Both the position numbers and the translations under genes were made by a program. This document shows positions 1 through 5,176 of a stretch of 5,176 nucleotides of DNA, piece by piece. The first letter of the stretch is position 1. Each line of letters begins with the position of its first letter. Below the pieces are notes generated by a model that did not search any database, was not told the origin of the DNA, and saw nothing but the letters and a program-made list of their open reading frames with translations. The stretch is from Pseudomonadota bacterium (GTDB lineage Bacteria > Pseudomonadota > Alphaproteobacteria > Caulobacterales > Caulobacteraceae), in the NCBI GenBank assembly GCA_023436945.1, contig JAEZHG010000221.1, forward strand, positions 1 through 5,176. Direction: 5' to 3'.

Positions 1-43
1 GGTCCACATCGCCGAACTTATGCAGGCCGGTTACGTCTCCTGA
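1..43 (+). CDS. 3' end of an upstream gene in the polysaccharide block (partial)
   Basis: Reading from base 2, an open frame gives the 13 residues VHIAELMQAGYVS and then stops with TGA at 41-43. The last base of that stop is the first base of the ATG of the next gene (TGATG), which is typical of two translationally coupled genes in one operon. That overlap is the main reason to believe this is a real C-terminus rather than chance. Too little is present to identify the product. From position it is probably another polysaccharide biosynthesis protein, which is inference only. Confidence 0.55.
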   Translation, partial: VHIAELMQAGYVS

Positions 44-1311
44 TGACTCCAAACATTCTGTTCGATGCCAGTCGCCTGCTCACGCGGACAACCCGTGACG
101 CGCCGACAGGCATCGATCGGGTATGTCTGGCCTATGCCGAATGGCTGATCGACCACCCACTGTTCCGGATGGTTCCTGTGAAGGGGCGCGCCGGACAGCT
201 GGCCATGGTCGACAACCAGTGGTTCCGACAACAGATGACGGCCTTGCGGGCGCGCTGGGACGGCTCGTCGCATAAGCCTCTGCGCCGCGAGGATCTGGCG
301 CTTCTGGCCGCGCTGGCGCAGGAAACGCGCCCTGCCCGCTCCCTGCACAGTCCGGTGCCTGTCGAAGCCGCCAAGCCCAAGCTGCGCAAGCGTGCGTTCA
401 AACAGTTCATCCGCGCCCGTCGGGTCGAGACGATCCCCTCGGCTCTGGCCTATATCAATGTCGGCCATACGGGTCTGAACGAGCCAGAGCCGCTAGCGAC
501 GCTCAAGGCTGCGGGCATCACCACCATCTTGATGGTGCATGACCTGATCCCGCTGACGCACCCTGAATATTGCCGCCCCGGTGACGATGAAAAGCATCGC
601 CATCGCATGACCCATGCCCTGACCATGGGCGACCACATCATCGCCAACAGCCAATATACGGCCGACGAGCTTCACAGCTTCGCGGCGGCCCACAATCTAC
701 CATCGGTGCCGACGCAGGTGGCGCATCTTGGCATCGAGAAACGGCTGATCGACACCACCCCGTCTTGTTCGGCGCGTCCCTATTTCGTGCACATCGGCAC
801 GATCGAAGCGCGCAAGAACCTCGCCTTCCTGCTGACGGTATGGCGTCGCCTCGAAGAGACGATGAAGGAAAAGACCCCGTCACTGGTTCTGGTGGGTCAA
901 TACGGCTGGGAAAACGAGAATGTTCTCGACCTGCTGGAACGCTCCCCAAACCTGCAGGGGCTCGTGCACCAGATTTCCGGCATATCCGATGACGGTCTTG
1001 CCACTTTACTGAGTGGTGCGCGGGCACTGGTTGCGCCTTCGAGCGTTGAAGGGTTCGATCTTCCGGCGGTGGAGGCCAGTGCCATGGGCCTGCCTATCAT
1101 CGCCTCGGACATACCCGCCCACCGCGAGCTGACGCCCCATGCCAGACTGGTCGATCCCATCGACGGTCCGGGTTGGGTTTCCGCTCTCCAAGACTGGACC
1201 CTGAACCCGCCGACGGCCCCGTCTTACAAGGCCCCCACATGGGAGGCCCATTTCAAGTTAATCGAGCAACAGATTCTGACACCTCTAGCCGCCCGTATCT
1301 TAGAGATGTAA
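43..1311 (+). CDS. Glycosyltransferase, GT-B fold, family 4 (group 1) type
   Basis: This 422-residue protein should transfer a sugar from a nucleotide-sugar donor to a growing surface glycan at the cytoplasmic face of the inner membrane. The N-terminal Rossmann half begins with ILFDASRLL (5-13) and TGIDRV (22-27). It continues through INVGHTGLN (138-146), MVHDLIPLTHPEYC (164-177) and a DHIIANSQYT segment (197-206), all typical of GT4 enzymes. The C-terminal donor-binding half has HIGTIEARKN (250-259), with the phosphate-binding R257 and K258, then LVLVGQYGW (281-289). The EX7E motif follows as E336-GFDLPAV-E344, followed by ASAMGLPIIAS (345-355). Length is normal for the family. The ATG at 43 overlaps the preceding TGA and has no clear Shine-Dalgarno sequence, so translation is probably coupled to the upstream gene. 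The frame is open upstream to the window edge, but the overlap favours this start. Residues 111-127 are strikingly basic and could touch the membrane. Donor and acceptor sugars cannot be read from sequence. The neighbouring capsule exporter supports a role in capsule or exopolysaccharide assembly. Confidence 0.93.
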   Translation: MTPNILFDASRLLTRTTRDAPTGIDRVCLAYAEWLIDHPLFRMVPVKGRAGQLAMVDNQWFRQQMTALRARWDGSSHKPLRREDLALLAALAQETRPARSLHSPVPVEAAKPKLRKRAFKQFIRARRVETIPSALAYINVGHTGLNEPEPLATLKAAGITTILMVHDLIPLTHPEYCRPGDDEKHRHRMTHALTMGDHIIANSQYTADELHSFAAAHNLPSVPTQVAHLGIEKRLIDTTPSCSARPYFVHIGTIEARKNLAFLLTVWRRLEETMKEKTPSLVLVGQYGWENENVLDLLERSPNLQGLVHQISGISDDGLATLLSGARALVAPSSVEGFDLPAVEASAMGLPIIASDIPAHRELTPHARLVDPIDGPGWVSALQDWTLNPPTAPSYKAPTWEAHFKLIEQQILTPLAARILEM

Positions 1312-1342
1312 ATCTGGCCTCCCCACTACGATTGAGCCCCTG

Positions 1343-2464
1343 ATGTACAGAACCGCTGCCAGTCTGATGTTCGTCGCCCTGCTTGCAGGCTGCTCGACCA
1401 TACCCCGTGACGGACCATCGGGACGCAACATCTCGGAGCGTGCGTCCACCACTGACCGTGTTGGCGACTATGCGCTGCTCGATCTGGACCTTGCGCTGAG
1501 CGAGCGCCTGAAGCTGGCTCCGCCGCCGTCGCTGGCCGGTCTGGCCATGGCCTCCAGCAACGAGCCGACCGATATCATCGGCGTGGGCGACACGCTGGCC
1601 GTCAGCATCTTCTCGCCCGGTAGCGGAATTTTCGGCTCGCGTGACAACTCGACCCTGCCGCCGCTGGTGGTGGACCGCAACGGCGCGATCACCATCCCCT
1701 ATGCAGGTTCGGTCAATGTGCGTGGCCAAACCCCCGGTCAGGCCGCCGCCTCTGTACGCCAGGCCCTGCAAGGCAAGGTCGGCAACCCGCAGGTAATCGT
1801 CAGCCAGGCCACGGCCAACTCCAATGCCGTGACCGTTCTGGGCGATGTGCGCAATCCGGGCCGCCAGCCGCTGACCGCCAACCATGACCGCCTGCTGGAT
1901 GTGATTGCCGCCGCCGGTGGCAGCTCGCGTTCGGTTCACGACATCACCATCGTGGTGATGCGTGGCGACCAGACCTATTCGGCCCCCATGTCTGTGGTCA
2001 CCACCACCTTTGGCGAAAACATCCGCTTGCAGCGCGGTGACCAGATCAACCTCAGCTACAAGCCGCGTCGCTTCTCGTCGTTCGGTGCGTTTAATGCGGT
2101 GGCCCGCAGCGATCTGCCGCCCGGCCCGCTGACCCTGACCGAAGCCCTCAGTGGCGTAGGGGGTCTGGATTCCAATCTGGCCAATGCCCAGTCGGTTCTG
2201 GTTTTCCGTTTCGAGCGTCCCGAAGTCGCTCAGATGCTGGGTATCAACCAGCCGGCGACCTCGCGCGGTGTTCCGGTGGTTTACCGCCTGAACCTGAACG
2301 AGGGCCAAGGCTTCTTCATCGCCAGCAATTTCCAGATCGAACCGGACGACGTGATCTATGCCCCGCGTGCTGGTGCGGCCGAGATGCGTAAATTCTTCGA
2401 ACTGGTCCAGAGCATCACCCGCGTCGTCTATGACGTGTCGGTGACCAGCACCCTGAACCGCTAA
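1343..2464 (+). CDS. Outer-membrane capsular polysaccharide export lipoprotein (OPX; CtrA/BexD/VexA type)
   Basis: This 373-residue protein should form the outer-membrane channel through which an assembled polysaccharide leaves the cell. A short signal peptide (R3, then a hydrophobic stretch 5-14) ends in the lipobox LLAGC with C17 as the lipidated cysteine. Serine at +2 fits sorting to the outer membrane. IPRDGPS (20-26) after the cysteine resembles the equivalent position in Neisseria CtrA. A polysaccharide-export domain spans about 76-155 (DIIGVGDTL, then LVVDRNGAITIPYAG). A first SLBB domain spans about 162-240 (VLGDVRNPGR; LQRGDQINL). A second spans about 245-342 (LTLTEALSGVGGL; VLVFRFERP; DDVIYAPRAG). 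The C-terminal tail (345-373, with KFFELVQSITRVV) is probably an amphipathic membrane-inserting helix. Similarity in motif order and length is to exporters serving ABC-transporter capsules rather than to the Wza group. Only a weak GAG at 1334-1336 precedes the ATG. The gene lies 31 bases behind the glycosyltransferase and 4 bases before the next gene. The family call is strong; the transporter partner is inferred. Confidence 0.93.
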   Translation: MYRTAASLMFVALLAGCSTIPRDGPSGRNISERASTTDRVGDYALLDLDLALSERLKLAPPPSLAGLAMASSNEPTDIIGVGDTLAVSIFSPGSGIFGSRDNSTLPPLVVDRNGAITIPYAGSVNVRGQTPGQAAASVRQALQGKVGNPQVIVSQATANSNAVTVLGDVRNPGRQPLTANHDRLLDVIAAAGGSSRSVHDITIVVMRGDQTYSAPMSVVTTTFGENIRLQRGDQINLSYKPRRFSSFGAFNAVARSDLPPGPLTLTEALSGVGGLDSNLANAQSVLVFRFERPEVAQMLGINQPATSRGVPVVYRLNLNEGQGFFIASNFQIEPDDVIYAPRAGAAEMRKFFELVQSITRVVYDVSVTSTLNR

Positions 2465-2468
2465 GGCC

Positions 2469-3041
2469 ATGGCGGGCGGACTGCCTCGCTGGCTGGGTGG
2501 GCGCAAGGAAGAGACTCTTCCTGCGCCCGATCCAGAGGAAGAGTTGCCGCAGCTGCCCGAAGGTCTGGAAGACGACATTCGCTCGGTCGAACTGGCCGCG
2601 CTTGAAATCTATAGCCGCCATGGTCTGCCGACACAGGCGGGTGGCTATGCCCAGCGCGGTCTCGATGCCCCATGGGAGAAGCTTGCGGACGATCTGACGC
2701 CACAGGAAAAATGGACGCTGATGGAAGAAGCGCCCGAAGGTGCCAACTGGCGCTTTGTCGAGCGCAGCGGCATAGGCCGCACCCATCCCGAAGTGATCGT
2801 ACGCCGCGCCAGTGCGCTTTTGGCCGCCTGTGAGGGCCTCAGGGCACGCCTGACGGGTCGTTTGCCGACAACGGCACAGGATGTGGTGGATGCCCTACAG
2901 CTGGGTGCGGCATCGGCGTGGCTGGCCGGTGCACCTGTAAGTGACCATCCTCTGGCCTCTACAGAAAGCCTGCCACAGGAAGAACCGCGCCAGCCGCTGA
3001 TCTTCCTGCCCGTGACAGAGGCTGATCTGTCTGAAGACTAG
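2469..3041 (+). CDS. Hypothetical protein, 190 residues, coupled to the capsule exporter
   Basis: I do not recognise this protein. It has no signal peptide, lipobox or transmembrane segment, so it is probably cytoplasmic. After a short [11 protein letters not shown] start, residues 14-36 form an acidic, proline-rich linker. A mostly helical core follows at about 34-155, with [12 protein letters not shown] (41-52), [10 protein letters not shown] (78-87), NWRFVERSG (93-101) and [17 protein letters not shown] (112-128). Tryptophans lie at 8, 69, 82, 94 and 151. The tail (156-190) is again proline- and acid-rich and ends in SED. No catalytic motif is evident. The ATG lies 4 bases after the exporter stop. 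In-frame stops at 2442-2444 and 2454-2456 rule out any earlier start, and AAGG at 2463-2466 sits too close to be a normal ribosome site, so coupled re-initiation is likely. Base and codon use look like the neighbours, which argues for a real gene. Position suggests a role in polysaccharide assembly or export, as inference only. The stop overlaps the convergent gene by four bases. Confidence 0.8.
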   Translation: MAGGLPRWLGGRKEETLPAPDPEEELPQLPEGLEDDIRSVELAALEIYSRHGLPTQAGGYAQRGLDAPWEKLADDLTPQEKWTLMEEAPEGANWRFVERSGIGRTHPEVIVRRASALLAACEGLRARLTGRLPTTAQDVVDALQLGAASAWLAGAPVSDHPLASTESLPQEEPRQPLIFLPVTEADLSED

Positions 3042-4027
3042 AGCTTGTTCGTGGCCTCGGCCAGAAGCTCCAGCGAACGCACCCGCGCCTTGTGATCCCA
3101 AATCTGGCTGGTGACCATCAACTCGTCCGCACCCGTGCGTTCGATGAAGGCGGCGATCTGTTCGCGGCCCTGTTCCATTGTGCCGACAGCCGCACAGGCC
3201 AGCGCGCCATCTACAACCGCCTTGGATGTGCCATCCAGCCGCTCATAGAAGCCCTCGATCGGCGCAGGAAGCTTACCGGCCTTATTCAGACGCAGGTTGA
3301 TGAAGGCCTGCTGCACAGAGGTGAACAGGGTCTGCGCCTCGAGCTCGGTATCGGCGAGGAAGGCATTATAGCCCAGCATCACATAGGGCGTTTCCAGATG
3401 CGGTGACGGGCGGAAGGTCTGGCGATAGATGTCGATGGCCCGCATCATCTCGGCAGGGGCAAAGTGGCTGGCAAAGGCATAGGGTAGGCCCAGATGGGCC
3501 GCCAACTGCGCCCCATAGGTCGAGGAGCCCAGAATCCAGACCTTAACCGGCTGTCCCTCGCCCGGATAGGCGGCCACGCGCTGCCCCTCAACCGCCGGAT
3601 CGAACCAGCGCATCAACTCCATCACATCCTGCGGGAAGTTGTCGACGTCCCCTTGAAGGGTGCGGCGAAGGGCGCGGGCGGTGAACTGGTCCGTCCCCGG
3701 CGCGCGACCAAGGCCCAGATCGATACGGTCAGGATAGAGGGCCGACAAGGTGCCGAACTGTTCTGCGATCACCAGCGGCGCATGGTTGGGCAGCATGACG
3801 CCGCCAGCGCCCACGCGAATGGTCTTGGTGGCCGCTGCCACTGCGCCGATCACAACCGAGGTCGCGGCACTGGCGATACCGGGCATGTTGTGGTGCTCGG
3901 CCAGCCAATAGCGGCGGAAGCCCAGACGCTCTGCATGGGTCGCCAGATCAACCGTGTTGCGCAGCGCCTGCCCTACATCGGAGCCGGTCGGAACAGGGGC
4001 GAGATCGAGAACAGAAAAAGCGGTCAT
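3038..4027 (-). CDS. yhbW: LLM-class flavin-dependent oxidoreductase, YhbW type
   Basis: This is a luciferase-like monooxygenase-fold (TIM barrel) protein, expected to use reduced FMN, cytoplasmic, with unknown natural substrate. Taken from the ATG at 4027 it has 329 residues and closely follows E. coli YhbW as I remember it. SVLDLAPVP (5-13) opens the protein, then [18 protein letters not shown] (40-57), [20 protein letters not shown] (75-94), [14 protein letters not shown] (101-114), DNFPQDV (129-135), [17 protein letters not shown] (164-180), ASHFAP (186-191) and [12 protein letters not shown] (301-312). A longer reading from ATG 4084 adds 19 residues that YhbW lacks and that are encoded by the terminator hairpin, so I reject it. 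No good Shine-Dalgarno sequence is visible; GAAG three bases before the start is weak. The gene is downstream of engB on the same strand, but a probable terminator lies between them, so it may be expressed separately or by read-through. Family call is strong; the reaction is unknown. Confidence 0.93.
   Translation of the reverse strand: MTAFSVLDLAPVPTGSDVGQALRNTVDLATHAERLGFRRYWLAEHHNMPGIASAATSVVIGAVAAATKTIRVGAGGVMLPNHAPLVIAEQFGTLSALYPDRIDLGLGRAPGTDQFTARALRRTLQGDVDNFPQDVMELMRWFDPAVEGQRVAAYPGEGQPVKVWILGSSTYGAQLAAHLGLPYAFASHFAPAEMMRAIDIYRQTFRPSPHLETPYVMLGYNAFLADTELEAQTLFTSVQQAFINLRLNKAGKLPAPIEGFYERLDGTSKAVVDGALACAAVGTMEQGREQIAAFIERTGADELMVTSQIWDHKARVRSLELLAEATNKL
3041..3070. repeat. Two-part inverted repeat at the convergent gene junction
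   Basis: GAGCTT (3041-3046) pairs with AAGCTC (3065-3070), and inside it TGGC (3052-3055) pairs with GCCA (3060-3063) around CTCG. The two stems are separated by an uneven internal loop (five bases against one). It begins at the last base of the plus-strand stop codon and covers the last codons of the oxidoreductase. No U-tract follows on either strand, so it is not a classical terminator, though it could protect or end transcripts from either side. It may also be a by-product of the coding sequence. Confidence 0.3.
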
Positions 4028-4059
4028 AGACTTCGATATGGGGGGAGCCAGACCATAAG

Positions 4060-4090
4060 AAAAGGGCGGCATGCCGATGCACACCGCCCT
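4060..4090 (-). terminator. Probable intrinsic terminator after yidC-engB
   Basis: On the minus strand the arm AGGGCG (4090-4085) pairs with CGCCCT (4068-4063). Inside it GCAT (4080-4077) pairs with ATGC (4072-4069) around a four-base loop, with ACAC at 4081-4084 (plus-strand reading) bulged out. The closing arm runs straight into TTTTCTTAT (from 4063 down to 4055), a reasonable U-tract. It lies 27 bases past the engB stop and 33 bases before the oxidoreductase start. This fits Rho-independent termination of the yidC-engB transcript. The U-tract is broken by one C, so some read-through into the oxidoreductase gene is possible. Confidence 0.6.
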
Positions 4091-4094
4091 GTTT

Positions 4095-4104
4095 CAAATA
4101 TTTG
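4095..4104. repeat. Perfect AT-rich palindrome CAAATATTTG
   Basis: A perfect ten-base palindrome lies in the 89-base gap between engB and the oxidoreductase gene, upstream of the terminator arm. It stands out from GC-rich surroundings. It could be an operator half or part of a promoter for the oxidoreductase gene: TTGAAA at 4097-4092 on the minus strand resembles a -35 box, but no matching -10 box is present 16-18 bases further on. A chance AT-rich spot is equally possible. Confidence 0.3.
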
Positions 4105-4116
4105 TCTGCCGGACAG

Positions 4117-4776
4117 TTAGTCCAGAACCACGCCCGTAGTGCGCATGATCTCGGCGCGCAGTTCGGGAAGGCCGATGCCCTTCTCAGACGACGTCACCAG
4201 CACGTGCGGATAGGCCGCCGGACGCTTGGAGATAGCCTTCAGCGTTGCCGCCTGAACCTTCTCGGCCTCGCCCTTCTTGAGCTTGTCCGCCTTGGTCAGG
4301 ACGATCTGGTAAGACACAGCCGCCAGATCGAGTGCATCCAGCGCCTCGTCATCCACCTTCTTGAGGCCGTGACGGGCGTCGATCAGCAGATAGACGCGTT
4401 TCAGGGTGACACGGCCACGCAGATAGTCGCGGCCAAGGTCCTGAAACTTTTTGACGGTGGTCTTGGAGGCCTTGGCCCAGCCGTAACCGGGCAAGTCCAC
4501 CAGACGCAGCTTGTCGTCGAGGTTGAAGAAGTTCACCTCGCGCGTGCGGCCCGGCTCGTTAGAAGCACGAGCCAGCTTATGCATACCCACCAGACCGTTG
4601 ATCAGGCTGGATTTACCGACATTGGAGCGGCCCGCGAACGAGATCTCGGGAAGATCGGGTTCCGGCAGTTGCTCGATCTTGGCGCAGCCCAGCATGAACG
4701 TGGCCTGACGCGCGAAAAGTACGCGCGCGGCCTCGATCTCTTCGGGGGAATATTCGCCGAGCTTGGGTTCGTCCAA
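4117..4776 (-). CDS. engB: Ribosome biogenesis GTPase EngB (YsxC/YihA)
   Basis: This TRAFAC-class GTPase assists late assembly of the large ribosomal subunit in the cytoplasm and is essential in many bacteria. All GTPase motifs are intact in the 219 residues: G1 GRSNVGKSS (49-57), G2 at T78 within EPGRTR (74-79), G3 DLPGYGWA (94-101), G4 TKAD (161-164) and G5 SSE (196-198). The family-typical [15 protein letters not shown] lies at 83-97. Length is normal. The start is TTG at 4776-4774: AAAGGG at 4789-4784 is a good Shine-Dalgarno sequence seven bases upstream, and the next methionine (M28) would remove the conserved N-terminal helix. The yidC stop lies three bases before the TTG, and the ribosome site sits inside the last yidC codons, so the two are translationally coupled. 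The yidC-engB order is common in alphaproteobacteria. A probable terminator follows the stop. Confidence 0.96.
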   Translation of the reverse strand: MDEPKLGEYSPEEIEAARVLFARQATFMLGCAKIEQLPEPDLPEISFAGRSNVGKSSLINGLVGMHKLARASNEPGRTREVNFFNLDDKLRLVDLPGYGWAKASKTTVKKFQDLGRDYLRGRVTLKRVYLLIDARHGLKKVDDEALDALDLAAVSYQIVLTKADKLKKGEAEKVQAATLKAISKRPAAYPHVLVTSSEKGIGLPELRAEIMRTTGVVLD

Positions 4777-4779
4777 AGG

Positions 4780-5176
4780 TCAGCCCTTTTTGAAGCGGGC
4801 GAAGAAGGTGTCGATCGGGTTCTCGGCCTTGAACTTATGCATGATGACATACTGTTGCAGGATCGAGAGCACGTTGTTCCACGCCCAGTAGATCAGCAGG
4901 CCAGCCGCGAACGGGGCCATGATGAAGGTGAATAGGAACGGCATGATCGCGAAGATCTGACGTTGCACAGGGTCCTGAGCCGGCGGGTTCATCGACATCT
5001 GCAGCCACATGGTCAGCCCATAGACCAGCGGCAGAACGCCGAGGTGCAGCGGACCGCCCAGGATGCCGCCCAGCAGCGGAATGGCCGACGGGTCGTACGG
5101 AATGGCTCCGAACAGGTTCCAGATGGTGGTCGGATCCTTTGCCGACAGGTCCTTGATCCAGCCGAAGAACGGCGCG
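4780..5176 (-). CDS. yidC: Membrane protein insertase YidC, C-terminal part (cut by window edge)
   Basis: YidC (Oxa1/Alb3 family) inserts and folds proteins in the inner membrane, alone or with SecYEG. Only the last 131 residues are present; the gene runs on past 5176. The fragment opens with [11 protein letters not shown], the cytosol/periplasm loop before a late membrane helix. It continues with [10 protein letters not shown] (14-23) and a hydrophobic segment [18 protein letters not shown] (43-60). The NPPAQDP loop (63-69) follows, then a long hydrophobic stretch from [11 protein letters not shown] (74-84) through [12 protein letters not shown] (90-101) and QQYVIM (107-112), all hallmarks of the YidC C-terminal insertase domain. 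The tail ends FFARFKKG, basic as expected for ribosome contact. The methionine at 5010 is internal and not a start. The catalytic groove arginine and the large periplasmic domain would lie outside the window. Confidence 0.96.
   Translation of the reverse strand, partial: APFFGWIKDLSAKDPTTIWNLFGAIPYDPSAIPLLGGILGGPLHLGVLPLVYGLTMWLQMSMNPPAQDPVQRQIFAIMPFLFTFIMAPFAAGLLIYWAWNNVLSILQQYVIMHKFKAENPIDTFFARFKKG
4784..4789 (-). promoter_or_regulatory. Ribosome binding site deciding the engB TTG start
   Basis: The minus strand reads AAAGGG, seven bases before TTG at 4776. It lies within the final lysine-glycine codons of yidC, so ribosomes finishing yidC pass directly over it. It supports the unusual TTG start over any downstream ATG. 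Confidence 0.6.

Noticed and set aside
915..928. Inverted repeat CGAGAA-TG-TTCTCG inside the glycosyltransferase
   Set aside because: Deep within coding sequence, does not fit the alphaproteobacterial LexA pattern (GTTC-N7-GTTC), and has no promoter nearby; likely chance.
1253..2578. A 441-residue open frame on the minus strand opposite the capsule exporter
   Set aside because: Its translation is rich in Gly, Arg, Gln and His with no domain motif, and it mirrors the codon pattern of a well-supported plus-strand gene. It is a typical GC-rich antisense shadow.
3015..3030. Hairpin ACAGA/TCTGT near the end of the unknown gene as a terminator
   Set aside because: Only five weak pairs, inside coding sequence and without a U-tract.
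4028..4084. Upstream extension of the oxidoreductase to ATG 4084 (19 extra residues)
   Set aside because: The extra residues are encoded by the terminator hairpin and spacer, and YhbW-type proteins begin near the later methionine.
4069..4097. Promoter for the oxidoreductase using TTGAAA at 4097-4092 on the minus strand
   Set aside because: The position where a -10 box should lie reads GCATGC or nearby GC-rich bases, so the pair is not convincing.
3494..4120. A 208-residue plus-strand open frame opposite the oxidoreductase
   Set aside because: Arg/Gly/His-rich translation antisense to a clear YhbW-type gene; shadow.
4102..4935. A 277-residue plus-strand open frame across engB and the end of yidC
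   Set aside because: It lies opposite two genes with intact family motifs and its translation shows no recognisable domain.

Overview
The window looks like chromosomal DNA from an alphaproteobacterium. It is GC-rich and tightly packed, with stop/start overlaps. The yidC-engB pair and the codon style suggest Caulobacterales or a relative. A moderately GC-rich member such as Asticcacaulis is my guess from overall impression, with low confidence, because no species marker is present.

Layout. Positions 1-3041 carry a plus-strand surface-polysaccharide block. It holds the last codons of an unidentified gene (1-43), a GT-B glycosyltransferase (43-1311), an outer-membrane capsule-export lipoprotein of the CtrA/BexD/VexA (OPX) type (1343-2464), and an unrecognised 190-residue protein (2469-3041). 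The junctions are a TGATG overlap, a 31-base gap and a 4-base gap, which suggests one transcript. Positions 3038-5176 carry a minus-strand block read from right to left. It holds the C-terminal part of the membrane insertase YidC (4780-5176, cut by the window edge), the ribosome-assembly GTPase EngB/YsxC starting from TTG (4117-4776), a probable intrinsic terminator (4060-4090), and a YhbW-type flavin-dependent luciferase-like oxidoreductase (3038-4027). The two blocks converge and share the four bases CTAG, which give both stop codons.

How the genes fit together. The glycosyltransferase would build a sugar polymer and the OPX lipoprotein would form its outer-membrane exit. The OPX type normally works with an inner-membrane ABC transporter and a periplasmic adaptor. 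Neither is visible here, so they must lie upstream or elsewhere. The 190-residue protein directly behind the OPX gene is the main unknown of the window. YidC and EngB are housekeeping genes for membrane protein insertion and large ribosomal subunit assembly. The oxidoreductase probably does not share their function.

No intergenic stretch exceeds 100 bases. I see no tRNA, rRNA, CRISPR array, insertion sequence or prophage. I found no strong evidence for a wholly new system. The most promising leads are the unknown protein coupled to the capsule exporter and the terminator lying just in front of the oxidoreductase gene.
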